From contig OZ026549.1 in assembly GCA_964020155.1 (NCBI GenBank), forward strand, positions 1,511,133 to 1,575,132: 64,000 bases of DNA, read 5' to 3'. The translations under genes were made by a program, and so were the position numbers. Position 1 is the first letter of the stretch. The number at the start of each line of letters is the position of its first letter. The notes under the pieces were generated by a model that did no database searches, had not been told where the DNA came from, and saw nothing but the letters and a program-made list of their open reading frames with translations. This DNA comes from Chondrilla cf. caribensis. Its lineage: Eukaryota > Porifera > Demospongiae > Chondrillida > Chondrillidae. Of the stretch, positions 1 through 14,202 are shown piece by piece.

Positions 1-372
1 CTCCCATACATACGTACTCCCATACATACTCTCATACATACTCCCATACATACTCCCATACATACTCCCATACATACTCCCATACATACTCCCATACATA
101 CTCTCATACATACTCCCATACATACTCCCATACATACTCCCATACATACTCCCATACATACTCCCATACATACTCCCATACATGCTCCCATACATACTCA
201 CACACATACTCCCATACATACTCCCATACATACATACTCCCACACATACTCCCATACATACTCTCATACATACTCCCATACATACTCCCATACATACTCT
301 CATACATACTCACACACATACTCCCATACATACATACTCCATACATACTACAATACATACATACTATCATAC
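1..372. repeat. 12-bp minisatellite (ACTCCCATACAT)n
   Basis: A tandem array of about 30 units of period 12 with a few CACACA variants, running off the left edge of the window. Because 12 is a multiple of three, both strands stay open and give low-complexity ORFs that are not genes. From 373 to 620 I see nothing recognisable. Confidence 0.95.
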
Positions 373-620
373 ACACTATCTAATGCACTCATACCGTGTG
401 TACATTCACGTACAAGTGTATCACCTTACAATATATGGATAGCATAGTGAAAATCTGACTAATTGAACAATAGTGAAGATAGTGGAAACAGAGCATCACT
501 TATCAGAGTGATACACTGGATTACTGTAGCACATACACACATACACAGGACATACGTAGAGGGATGGATTGTAATTATGCAATGTTCGCACAAATGTACA
601 GCTATGGTAAGTTGAAATCC

Positions 621-623
621 GTG

Positions 624-667
<44 letters not shown>

Positions 668-675
668 CGTGCGTG
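621..675. repeat. (GT)n microsatellite
   Basis: A short GT array ending in GTGC/GTGA variants, in the spacer downstream (minus-strand sense) of the divergent exon at 878-986. Confidence 0.9.
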
Positions 676-877
676 AGCATCCTCATTGCGTTATCCAGTA
701 AAAGTAACAGTCAGCTACGAATAGCCTTTGATTAACCCTTGATTCAACATGAAAGTGGAATAAAAGGCATTAATAACGTGATCCTTATGCCCATCCACAC
801 TCTATAACTAGCCCCATGCTAAACATCATTGTGGAATTTGCTGGTAGTCACTGTCAATGTGCGGAGAGTGACTTTAC

Positions 878-986
878 CGTTGGGCCTTGGCGGCATTTTT
901 GGCTTTCCCGATTGGTCAGTGAATTCAGTTACAACGTAGTTAGGAGGTCGTATTGGTCTTGGCGGAGGAGATTCGGGTTCATCCAT
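878..986 (-). CDS. First coding exon of an unknown divergent gene (partial)
   Basis: On the minus strand an ATG at 986 opens 36 codons. They are rich in proline with basic residues (PPPRP and RPPNY at residues 7-17, PPRPN at 32-36). The frame ends at a good 5' splice site, a G followed by GTAAAG, leaving phase 1. Read through the donor, the frame stops at a TAG around 820. No further exon is visible before the window edge, so the gene continues outside. The PxxP clusters could bind SH3 or WW domains, but the protein is not identified. The start lies 193 bases from the ST13 start on the opposite strand, which suggests a shared promoter. It is short and may be chance, but the codons, splice donor and placement agree. 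Confidence 0.45.
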
Positions 987-1179
987 GAAAAGTAGCAATG
1001 AAATTCAACCAATAACCATCCTGGACAAACTATTTTCAACTTCCAATTGAAATGTGAACTGGGAATCCAACTGTAGGCCAACTTGAACCAGGAGTCGGAC
1101 CCGAACTTGATCCGCTCATCGAAGCTTCTAGCTTTGGAAGTCTGGCGTGTGTCCTTTTCAGCAAATTTCTACATCAAGC
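987..1179. promoter_or_regulatory. Putative bidirectional promoter / 5'UTR of ST13 and the divergent gene
   Basis: The 193 bases lie between the minus-strand ATG at 986 and the ST13 ATG at 1180. Two CCAAT boxes on the plus strand are visible at 1009-1013 and 1043-1047. No TATA box is evident. That would suit a housekeeping chaperone gene with a head-to-head partner. Transcription starts are unknown. Confidence 0.35.
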
Positions 1180-2078
1180 ATGTCTGTTGCTCCGGAGAAG
1201 GTAACGCAGTTGAAGAATTTCGTGACACTCTGCAAGGCAAATCCCGCCATTTTGCACCACCCAGATCTTACCTTCTTCAAGGATTGGCTCGAAAGGTCGG
1301 TTTACTTTGCAAAAATTTGAAAAGCCACTTCCATGCAAACACCTCTGAACATGTCTGCTGTTATGTTGAAACAGTCGTATTCTGTGTCTTCAGTGAGCAT
1401 TTAGCTAGTTTATACTTTTGAGTGCCTGCCTAATAACCGCTGTCCAATGCGCAGATGGATTCGCGTAGTGATCTCCATCACACGTGACTGGTGTCTCGGG
1501 TTTCGTCCATCACGTCGCCAATTGAATGGCTGATCGTCAATCACTACGTGAAGTCCCTGTTAAGCTGTCCACGTGTTGTGCAGTACATGCTGAACATTGA
1601 AGACCACACAGAACAATGTACAGAACACCTATAAATAGATATATACAGAAACAGAGATCTCACTGTTGAACTTGTATGTGTAGGCTCACTCAGGCTCATT
1701 CTAGATTACCTTAGGCTGGTACAGTCTCCTCTGCGATTTATGCATTTGATGTTGTAACTGCTAGCTTGTCATCCTCCTCTGATCGTACCGATCTGCTTGA
1801 CTCTACTCTTCACTGGTTTCTTGTAGTCTTGGTGGAAAGGTACCTGATCCTCCGAAACAAGAGGCCCCCAAACCAGAACCACCCAAAGCTGAACCAAAAT
1901 CTGAACCGAAAGTTGAACCTGTACCAGATGACGAACCAACGCCAACTCCTGAAGGAATGGATGTATGTGTATCAATTGTGTGTTATTTATTTAATATGTT
2001 TATCTCCCTCCATCCATGTACGCCTCAAATACCGAGCAATTGTGGTGAATATAAACACACACACATGCACACATGCAG

Positions 2079-2174
<96 letters not shown>

Positions 2175-5100
2175 ACTTCAACAATGTTCTCTCCTTGTTT
2201 CTGATTCGGTAGTTCATCTCCACCCATCCATGTATGTATGCCTATTTGTCAACTGTATATTCAGCCTACACAGCCTGCTAAGTTTGCCTTCCCTCTATAT
2301 GTGTGGATCTACAGTTGTATGGACACAGCTGGACCTCACTCAACTGCACTAAGTACATAGTACAGTGAAACCTCTCTAATCCGACACTCAACGGGGAATG
2401 AAAATAACGTCGGATTAAGAGGTTGTCGGATTAGAGAGGTTTCATCGTCAAATAAATGTAATAATTCCGGAGCCACTTAATTAACAGTTAATGTACAGTA
2501 TACTGTATTGACATTGTTAATAGTGATACAATAATAAGACTAGGTACATAATTATACATGCAACATAAGATACAGTCAGTGAAATACTGTATAATAAATA
2601 TGAAAAAATGTACATGGATGAACATTACAACATGTTATTTTTAAAAAAGGACATTAAACTACTTTGCTTTAAATATTTTTGTTTGCCAGCAATTGACCTT
2701 TTTTCAACAACTTGTGTCATTTTGTCCACAAGTGTGAGGCACTCTTGGTCATTATGCTGGAAATACAATGCCAATCGTGATAAATAGGCCAGAGCCTCTG
2801 TTGTTGTGGGTGGGGATGGATCCACTTGCATCAAAGTGTCATCGTCATTGTCGTCATCATCATCATCATCATCATCATCATCTTTTGTGGATTGGCTGCA
2901 TGAGGTAGATTTCTCCCAAATATCTTCATTTTCTGTTGGCATCTGTTCATCTACAGTAGAGTACTCTTCAGAAGTCATATTGACCTCCATACCACCATTA
3001 CAGCTAGCAGTGTCTAGAAGTTGTTGTACAGTAGCTCGCAGTGCAGTGCTGAAAATAGCAGTCGGTCATCGGTCATTTTCCGTGCAAATATTCGTTGGTG
3101 CGGACATTCCAGTTAACGGTCGGCCATCTTGTCCGAACAAAATGGCTGATCGCTAACACACGTTTTGAGAACCGTCGCTAGTTAACAACAAAGAGAAAAT
3201 CGAACGAAGTGTGAAACGTTTCAGTGGACAGTATTAGGATGAAGAGAGGTGCTTCTCAAGTGTCTGAGGACGAATCTGCGCGCAAGCGAGCTGCTACTTA
3301 CGAAAACCTTCAAGAAGTGGCGCACGGACTAGGATCGCGAGCATCACACCGTATCGCGGCTCGACTGCGACACGATTTCAGACGGTGGGAAGAGGATATT
3401 TAAGTGCTCAGTCTGCAGCAAGTTTAAGGAAAACATCATGGGTCAACGCAATTTCAGCGATCGATGGATCGGCGGAGCGGATTCAGTTCGTACGAGCAAC
3501 GCTCAGTCAGATCAGCACACACAAGCCATGCTGCTGCTTAAGAAAGAGCAAAGAAAAGCTGCAGGCCTAGGCGTCGCCTATGGATGAACCCACACGATTA
3601 TGATGACCCTATTGTGTTGCCGTAACCATTGCTTTGTTTTAGTTTTCCTGTATTACTGTCTTTTATGCTTACTTGACACTATTTTATGATCAGTGATATT
3701 AAAGATGTGGCCACAGTTGTCGAAAAAAAACGTCCAACCATATTATTCAAGCGTCCGACCAAAACTGAGTTTGGTTGGACATGTGTCCTAACATAGACAA
3801 ATAGTTATTTTCAGCACTGCAGTGTATCAACAGGATCATCAGCTTCAGGCAACTGAATGTTACTCCAAGTGAATCCGCAGTGAGCAAAGCACTTCATTAT
3901 GGTTGATGGTTCCAAATCCCTCCAGCTGCTGGCAATCCAGTTGACAGCATGGAGCACATTCACCTGCTTGGAAAGCTCTGATGCAGAGCTGCATTCATCC
4001 ATACGCGAAACAACATGGTTTAGTAGGCGCTTCCGAAAGTGCATCTTGAATGCTTTGATGATTCCTGCATCAAGGGGCTGCAAACAAGATGTAGTGTTTG
4101 CTGGCAAAAATTTAACAACAACATTTGACAAAGAAACATCACTGGCAACATGACTAGACACATTGTCCATGAAGAGTAGGATTCTTCTCTTGTGCATCTT
4201 CATCTTCAAGTTGAGGTTTCGGAGCCACTCATTGAAGCAGGATTTGTTCATCCAGGCTTTGCTGTTGGCCTTCCACTGGACTTGGAGCTGATCCAACTTG
4301 ATTCCCTTGAATGCCCGAGGCCTCTCAGCCTTCCCAATTACCAGTGGCTTCAATTTTTCTCCTGTAGCACTGCAACAAAGTAGAACCGTTAATCGCTCTG
4401 CTGCGTGGGTTTTGGCTTTGCTTCACTTGCTCTGATAAGAACAATCTTGTCTTCTAACGAAATTTCTTTGTGACTCCTTTTTGCCATTATTATTAATGAT
4501 TATACTTTATCACCTCATTTTATAACCTACATGAGGATAAGTTTCCGCGCGTGACCCGTTACACCAGGGTCCGATTATTGCGTCATACGTTTGGGGATAC
4601 CGTTCAGTTGTATTGCGTAATTAAAGAACATGGCGCCCGCAAGCTCGACGGTTGATGAATGCAGAAACAATCGAACGAATTTACTCTGTATCTGAAAAAT
4701 TGTCGGACTGTAGAGGTATTTTTTGTTCTGGGGACTTCAAAAGCAATGTCGGTTTTCGGATTAGGCATTTGTCGGATTAGGCAGGTCATTTTGTATTGAA
4801 AAAGTGTCCGTGCTTGAAATTTGGTGTCGGTTTAAGCATTTGTCGGTTTAGAGAGGTGTCGGATTGGACAGGTTTCACTGTAATGCTTTATTCCTTCAGC
4901 AGTGGCTGTATATGTAGATTTTTTACTAAGACTGAATATGTGCTGTTTTACCTTAGTAGGATATTTTCATGGATTTTTATGTATAATGATTGGTGTTGTT
5001 ACCATGGTTACTGTACATATATACATACAATATCCAAGAGGTTCAAACTACATCTATATGTATGTATTGAGTACATCCACATGCAGGCCTGGTAGTACAT

Positions 5101-8100
5101 CCTCTGTACACAACCCTGGTAGTACACCCTCTGTACACAACCCTGGTAGTACACCCTCTGTACACAGACCTGGTAGTACACCCTCTGTACACAACCCTGG
5201 TAGTACACCCTCTGTACCCAAGCCTGGTAGTACACCCTCTGTACACAAGCCTGGTAGTACACCCTCTGTACACAAGCCTGTTGATACACCCTCTGTACAC
5301 AAGCCTGTTGGTACACCCTCTGTACACAAGCCTGTTGGTACACCCTCTGTACACAACCCTGGTAGTACACCCTCTGTACACAACCCTGGTAGTACACCCT
5401 CTGTATACAACCCTGGTAGTACACCCTCTGTACACAAGCCTGGTAGTGCACCCTCTGTACACAACCCTGGTAGTACACCCTCTGTACACAAGCCTGTTGG
5501 TACACCCTCTGTAACTTTCTTTTTGAGAAGACAGTATTGATTAAGTCGGTATTTGTCTTTCTGTTTAGGATGCAGTCCCCAAAGAGGATGAGGAGAGTGA
5601 TCTAGGTAAACAAGCCTTCAAAATGAGCAATTGGTCGGTTGCTTTTGGTTATTTTATTCTCCTCCTGTATTCGGTCTCCACAGAGATTGACATGGAAGGT
5701 ACCGTCCCTCCCGATGATGACCCACCTCAAGAGATGGGAGATCCTGACATTGAGGTTAGTATACCGCTTCTCCTGCATGACAGCTGAAGCAGCCACTGTG
5801 TGTATGTAGGTGCATGATACCTTCACCAGTAAAGAGCCACATACCACACACTTTGTGCTCTTGACCACCTCTTGCCCACTGCCTAGTCCAGTCCCCTTTC
5901 CAATTCCTAGACTGTTTGCAACTCCTGTTCATTGATGTACACAGCAGCCTCTACTGAGGAATACGTTAGATTTGGTACCTGGACTGCTCCCTGCCTGGAT
6001 GAGCTTCAACAGTTCCTCTCACACACCACATCAAGCAGGCAGATAGCTCCTCCAACTGTATACTCTTACACACCAGCTTAAGCTACATATTACACTAGTA
6101 ATAGTCTACAATAACTAGACCCTAATTTACTTTCTTTAGTCTCGCGTCACCTGGGCCCACTTTTCGCCTCCACTTTTTATGCTGACTACGCTTGGTTAGG
6201 TCTGGCTATGTAATACTAATGGAGTCCACTTAAGTCAAATTGATTCAGCTCAATTTGGGTAAAGATGAGCTGGGCTCATTGCAACAGTATCACATTTGGA
6301 ATATTTACGCATCTTTGATGAGAAGAGTGTATGGTTGATCCTAGGATCAGATTGGCCTCTCCAGACTCCACTGTAGTGTGTCTAAAGGAGTGATATTTCT
6401 TCGTTCAAAGACCATACAATTAGGAGACCCACTGAACATACGTATGCAATTGAGTCAAAGGGATCCCCGGGGACACCAAAGTAGATTCTGCTTTTAATAA
6501 GTCCTTAATAATAACAGAGATTACTGTGTCAAGTGTATCGAATTGTCCACCCCAGAAAACTGAGCTAAGCGGGTTTAAGCGTATTGTGTGAAAATGTGAA
6601 ATATCATCCCTGTACATCTCGTACACATTGTACATGTGTGAACATTGTGCGTAAACATCCCTGTACATCTCGTACACATTGTACATGTGTGAACATTGTG
6701 CGTAAACATCCCTGTACATCTCGTACACATTGTACATGTGTGAACATTGTGCGTAAACATCCCTGTACATCTTATACACATTGTACATGTGTGAACATTG
6801 TGCGTAAACATCCCTGTACATCTTGTACACATTGTTTTTTTTCTTGTACACATTGTACATACATGTGTAAACATTGTGCGTAAACATCCCTGTACATCTT
6901 GTACACATTGTACATACATGTGTGAACATTGTGCGTAAACATTCCTGTACATCTTGTACACATTGTACATACATGTGTGAACATTGTGCGTAAACATTCC
7001 TGTACATCTTGTACACATTGTACATACGTACAAGTGTGAACATTGTACGTAAACATCCCTGTACATCTTGTACACATTGTACTTGTCATTAGATGTAGTT
7101 TTATTGGAGGATAAGTTAGAATGTGTTTAATACTCTGAGCATCAACCAAGGTGCACAGCTGCACATTCATTGAAGGTTGATTTCACACTTTGTGGTCAGT
7201 GGGAAGTGCAGTACATTACTACCCACTGCACAATTTGTATACACATGCACTATGTCATGTACGTACGTAGGTGAAGGTCATGTGTACACGGAGTACACCT
7301 GTCATAGTACATGCATGTTTAGACAAGCAACATGTGTACACCTGGTACACATGTTGGATTGAACGTATTGCACTCTGTATGTGTAAGTATATGCATGCGT
7401 ACACAAGTAAAGTACATAAATTCAGTACTACTGTATGAACAGTATCTGTATATCGTATGTGTACTATATTTTTTGTGGGAAATATTTGTGAGAATTTCGC
7501 AAACTGTTTAGATTCACAGACATTAATTTTGTCAGTATTTTCTCATTCAAGAAATGCCCTCCACAGGAAATTGATTATCCCGTCCTGGAAATAACATGCT
7601 TGCCCAAGTCAGTACATACTCCTGGTTAGTGAGTACACTTCACTCAGTACCTAGCTCATGTACACTACATCAACCAGTACTGATAGTATGTATTATGTAC
7701 CTCTGATAAGAAGTGCAGATTTGGTGCGCCCTTCGAGGTACACATTTAGAACGTTGGACTGTATATACTGCACATACACTTGTATGATATGATATCATAG
7801 TGCATACACAATCACACTACACCACAGTCAAACCTCTTCATAGCATCACCCTTGGTTCCTCACTTTTTCTCACTGTTATATGTGTAATTAGTTTGTCGTA
7901 GCTACCAGTTTGCTGGAGTTACCAGTTTGCTGGAGTTACCAGTTTGCTGTAGGTACCAGTTTGCAGTAGTTACCAGTTTGCTGTAGTTACCAGTTTGCTG
8001 TAGTTACCAGTTTGCTGTAGTTACCAGTTTGCTGTAGTTACCAGTTTGCAGTAGTTACCAGTTTGCAGTAGTTACCAGTTTGCTGTAGTTACCAGTTTGC

Positions 8101-11100
8101 AGTAGTTACCAGTTTGCTGTAGTTACCAGTTTGCTGGAGTTACCAGTTTGCAGTAGTTACCAGTTTGCAGTAGTTACCAGTTTGCTGTAGTTACCAGTTT
8201 GCTGTAGTTACCAGTTTGCTGTAGTTACCAGTTTGCTGTAGTTACCAGTTTGCTGTAGTTACCAGTTTGCTGTAGTTACCAGTTTGCTGTGGTTACCAGT
8301 TTGCAGTAGTTACCAGTTTGCTGTAGGTACCAGTTTGCTGTAGTTACCAGTTTGCTTTAGTTACCAGTTTGCTGTAGTTACCAGTTTGCTGTAGTTACCA
8401 GTTTGCTGTAGTTACCAGTTTGCTGTAGTTACCAGTTTGCTGTAGTTACCAGTTTGCTGTAGTTACCAGTTTGCTGTAGTTACCAGTTTGCTGTGGTTAC
8501 CAGTTTGCAGTAGTTACCAGTTTGCTGTAGGTACCAGTTTGCTGTAGTTACCAGTTTGCTGTGGTTACCAGTTTGCTGTAGTTACCAGTTTGCTGTAGTT
8601 ACCAGTTTGCTGTAGTTACCAGTTTGCTGTAGTTACCAGTTTGCTGTAGTTACCAGTTTGCTGTAGTTACCAGTTTGCTGTAGTTACCAGTTTGCTGTAG
8701 TTACCAGTTTGCTGGAGTTACCAGTTTGCTGTTGTAACTAGTTTGGTGTTGTAACCAGTACAATTTCTGTGTATGTGACTACTTCTGTGCCATCAAGACA
8801 TGTTGCTCTTATAAGAAGATTGTCTTTGCAAGTAGTGCTGTTATGAAGAGCTCTGACTGTCTGTGTACCTTCCGCTGTGATTGTCTACACACACTGCCAT
8901 ATTGGAGCTCAGAAGTCAGTTGGTTCAACATCTGTTACACATATCCTTCACGGAATGCACCTTTCATCTTTGTCGTGTGTTTCACTAATTTTGATAAAAC
9001 ATGCCAAATATTTGTCTTATCTCACCTCTTGGTGTGTGTGATCATTGACTTGTGTTTGGGCAGGCATCATCTCATACACAGCTATTGCCATATGCGCAGT
9101 GTATGTGCACGATGTCACCATTCTGTTCGGGTGATGTGTGGTACTGAAATCCCTATTTGTGCGTGACTCCGTATGTTCCAGTAAGATTACATGGTATATA
9201 TGTACGTATATATGTGTGGTATGAAGCCATATATGTGGCTTGTATACAACAAGCAAATTTGTATTGAGGAATTTGGCCATATGTGAAATCCTGCTCTGTG
9301 TATTTTCACCTCTGAATGAGTGGACCATATGTCATTGATATGTTGGTCACTTGTTGTGAATAAGAAGGTCGTGCTCGGTAAATAGGTGGGTCACTCCTCG
9401 CAATTAAGTGATTTATACCTCGTTATTGAGTGGGCACTCCTCTAAAATAGGTGGGTCACTCCTCACAATTAAGTGATTCATGACTCATTATTGAGTGGGG
9501 CTTGCTCAATAGCGGACAGTTCATGCCTTGTGTTTGAGTTGGGCACTTCTCTAACATGCGTAGGTGGGTCACTCATTCATGGCTCACAAATCAAAGGGTC
9601 GCATATCACAATAGACAGTTTTGATTGCACAATCAAACCAGATGTGTTTGTTGATGATCTCCTTTGTTTTGGAACTGCTGCTCACAAAGACTCTCTGTTG
9701 TTCACTTGTGACACATACATACGTATGTACACATGTACAATGTACAGAACACACAGATAACACACATGTACTACTTGTCTTGTACAGGTGACGGACGAGA
9801 TGATGGAGGAGGCATCTGGAAGGCGGGGACAGGCACAGATGGCCTTCAGTGATGGTACTGTGTCGTCGATGAATGCACATACATGCAAACAGTGGAACCT
9901 CCCTAGTACAACACCTCCATAGTGCAACACCTCCATTATACAACACCTCCATAGTACAACATCTCTGTTATACAACACCTCCATAGTACAACACCTCCAT
10001 AGTACAACATCTCTATTATACAACACCTCCATAGTACAACACCTCCATAGTACAACACCTCCATAGTACAACACCTCCATAGTACAACACCTCCATAGTA
10101 CAACATCTCGATTATACAACACCTCCATAGTACAACATCTCTATTATACAACGCCTCCATAGTACAACACCTCCATAGTACAACACCTCCATAGTACAAC
10201 GCCTCCATAGTACAACACCTCCATAGTACAACACCTCCATAGTACAACACCTCCATAGTACAACACCTCCATAGTACAACACCTCCATAGTACAGCACCT
10301 CCATAGTACATACATCACATTCATAATAGAACACCTCCATAATGCAGCACTCTGTAATACGTACAACACGTGTGTATTTATTCACCGTATGGAGAGTTCT
10401 TCTGGAAAGTAACTAAGTTAAATAGTAGATGTATACATTTCTCATATTGGAGGTCCACTTTTTGTATTGGAGGTCCACTTTTTGTATTGGAGGTCCACTG
10501 TTTGTATTGGAGGTCCACTGTTTGTATTCAAAGTGCACTGTTTGTATTCAAGATACACTCTTCATCTCTACATACTGTGATGATTCTCTATTTTCTTCAG
10601 GTAATTTTGAAGAAGCTGTTGAACTCTTCACTGCTGCGATAAAGTTAAATCCTCATTCAGCTCCGCTGTTTGCCAAGCGTGCAAGGTGTGTGCATGTACA
10701 CCATCACTCCAGTCCCATCACTCCAGTCATCAGTGTGTCTTGTGATGAAGTTACACTTCCTGATCCATTGCCGGAATTTCCTCACCGGTCATTTCCTCCA
10801 TGCATTATTACTTCCTGTATTCACCACTACTTATTCATGTATGTACATACATACGTACGTACTTCCTTTATCTGTGTATCTCTGTTGTAGTGCATATGTG
10901 AAGCTACAGAAACCCAATGCTGCCCTTCGTGATGTCGACAAGGCCATTCAGATAAACCCGGATTCTGCTCTAGCCTACAAGTGGAAGGGGCGGGCCAACA
11001 GGTATGCCACACCCACCTCTTAACCTATCCCTCACATGCCCATTGGCGGGAACAAATTGTGCCAATCCCAAGGGTCAATTGTGCGTATACAATACAACAA

Positions 11101-11341
11101 AGTGTGTTTATGTGTCAATGGATGTGTTTGTACTGTGCCAATTGACCCATTTAAAATGTCTTTGTACTTCGTGACCTTGTGGTAATGAAAGGGAGTATAG
11201 TGTGTATTTGTACTGATGTGTCATTTGTATGTCTACACAGTTTACTGGGGAATTGGGAGGAGGGATACAAAGCCTACCAAACGGCTTCTAAACTGGACTA
11301 TGATGATAGTGTCATTGAGTGGATGAAAGAAATTAAGCCTA

Positions 11342-11407
<66 letters not shown>

Positions 11408-11421
11408 ATGCATGCGTGCAT

Positions 11422-11481
<60 letters not shown>

Positions 11482-11508
11482 ATGAGTGCATGCGTGCATG
11501 TGTGTATG

Positions 11509-11577
<69 letters not shown>

Positions 11578-13031
11578 AATTGTGCATGTGTGTGTGTGCA
11601 TGTTAGTCATTTCATACCCCAGGGTACACCTGCCCTAATGGGGTCACTTGTGTTACCAACTTTCCTCTAGTCTTACATAGCCAGACCCATTGGCTGCCTC
11701 AATTCAATTATTTGATAAATTACCTATATCATCGCACATAACATGGTTTTCAGTTCGGAATTGAGTTTGAATTGGTCTAACAATGTGAGGCTGACCCCCT
11801 CAGCTGGGTGAATGGGACAGATGTCTTATTCGATATTGTGCATCCAGACGCACTACGTATATGCTCACAGCTGTGTACATGTGTACGTACTTTGGTGTTG
11901 GGAATTGTCTGTTACTTTATCACTGCATCGTAATTGTTTGAATGATTGAAGAAGTATTTCAGCAGGTTCGTTAGGCCAAGCAGTCACCCAATGGATTAGA
12001 TTTGGAGTCTTGAGACTGTACTTCCCCTTATCAAGTTCTCTCTAGGTTCTACATAAATCAAATCCATTTGATAAAGGACTTTGGTGTGAGGTGGGCGTGG
12101 CTTTCGTTACACATCCTTGCACTTAATTGCTTCCTTCCTTCAAGTAATTGATTTGCCTGCACTGATAACATCAAGTGGTTTGGCCTGGATACAAGGAAGT
12201 GATGGAGAGTCCCAGCCTCTCAGCCGTGATGTACTGACACGAAATATTGATTGATACATTGATTAATTGATACGTAGGTCTGAATTAATCACCTAATCAG
12301 TCCCGGTGCTAGTTATTTAAGATTACATGAAGATATTTAGTCAGACGCTATGATTGCCAGTGACTGTGGAACAAACGTTGTACTTGTATGCTGTACATAT
12401 GGTGCACTATATGCATATGTACAGTGTACTTACATATGTGTTGTAGGATTTTCTGTATGTATAGGTATGTACTTGTGTGCTGTATGGTGCTCTATATATT
12501 ATGTATATGTACTTGTATGCTGTACATATGGTGCACTATAGGCATATGCTATATGGTGCACTATATGCCTATGTACTTGTATGCTGTACATACGTATGGT
12601 GCACTATATGCATATGTACTTGTATGCTGTACATATGTTGCACTATGTGCCTATGTACTTGTATGCTGTACATATGTTGCACTATGTGCCTATGTACTTG
12701 TATGCCGTATGTATGGTGCACTATATGCATATGTACTTGTACAGGGCACTACATACATACGATGTACGTACTTGTATGCTGTATGGGCCACTACATAAGT
12801 AAGTACATGTGTGCGTATGATGTATGTATTTGTATACAACATGGGTGTTTTCTATGCTACACATGAAATCCTGACACTGTTTGTGGAGATAAGACATTTG
12901 TCTGTATATCTCTATGTACAGGCTCAGAAGATAATTGATCACAAAATGAAAAAAGAGAGAAGAGCTAGGGAGAAGGAGATAGAAGCCAAGAAGGAGAGAA
13001 TGTGAGCCTGTGTGTGTGTCTGTGTGTCTGT

Positions 13032-13102
<71 letters not shown>

Positions 13103-13116
13103 CATGCGCGTGTGTA

Positions 13117-13182
<66 letters not shown>

Positions 13183-13212
13183 TGTGTGTGTGTGTGTGCA
13201 TGCATGTGTGTG

Positions 13213-13285
<73 letters not shown>

Positions 13286-14086
13286 ATTAGCTTGTGAGTG
13301 TATGCACATGCTCGTAATAATATAGTATGTTTGGTTTTGGTGGTCTTGTTGATTTGTACTTTGCAGAAGACAAGCTAAAGAGGCTAGAGAAAGAGCTGCC
13401 AAAGAGAGGGAAAAGCGTGAGGTGTGTGTTGTGGGTGGGGTTGAGGGAAGGCAGGGGTGTGGTTATGTGTACTCAAATGCATTCATATCACTCTAAACAT
13501 GTACATATGCATACAGTATAACTGCCTTTGTGGATGGTTGAGCAATGTGATCTTATGATTGTTCCTGTTTGTAGTCTGAAGGTGAAATGCCAGGCGGAGA
13601 AATGCCAGGTGGTGGAATGCCGGGTGGTGGAATGCCGGGTGGTGGAATGCCAAGTACGTATGTTTGTGTACGTACTTATATTCTTATAATGCCTCAATTG
13701 TTTGATCCTGTATTGAAGGTCGTATTTAGTTAGTTATTTCACCCATATTTACATTATTAATTCTCATCCAATAACGTAATTGTTGATGTTACATACGTAC
13801 GTATATTTGTTATATACTGTATATCACCTTGTGTATCCCCTTCAGGTGGTATGGCTGGTCTCCTGAATGACCCTGAGTTGATGCAGCTCTTCAGTGTAAG
13901 TCCGGCAAATTGTATTTAGTTCACACCAAATGATACAGATCAGCATGTTTACACTATCTAATTGAATCAGATGTGGTTTAGTTGACTGTATATGGAATAT
14001 TGTGGATCTGTCCGTGTGATATGATTGGTGACTGTATGTGGTTGATTGTTAGCATATAACATGTGCACATGCACACACACATGCGT

Positions 14087-14134
<48 letters not shown>

Positions 14135-14135
14135 C

Positions 14136-14202
<67 letters not shown>

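Larger units (their letters stand above)
2363..4880 (-). mobile_element. Tigger/pogo-like DNA transposon, internally deleted, TA target duplication
   Basis: The left end begins CAGTGAAACCTCTCTAATCC and the right end is its imperfect inverse (CAGTGAAACCTGTCCAATCC). TA flanks both sides (2361-2362 and 4881-4882), as in pogo/Tigger elements. The minus strand carries transposase pieces: an N-terminal CENP-B-type helix-turn-helix start at 4487 ([14 protein letters not shown]); the DDE core's later part at 4353-3811 ([30 protein letters not shown]); and a C-terminal part at about 3043-2628 with a run of aspartates encoded by (ATC)n. The piece between the helix-turn-helix and RLTVLLCC is missing, so the copy is inactive. 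Subterminal GTCGGATTA motifs recur at both ends. It lies inside ST13 intron 2, antisense to the gene. Confidence 0.88.

Noticed and set aside
5008..5540. Repetitive 145-212-aa frames on both strands
   Set aside because: A 27-base period keeps all frames open; there are no start context, splice sites or domain, and the array lies inside an ST13 intron.
6595..7085. Regular repeats considered as a CRISPR array
   Set aside because: Units are contiguous without unique spacers, and the DNA is eukaryotic; the same applies to the other arrays.
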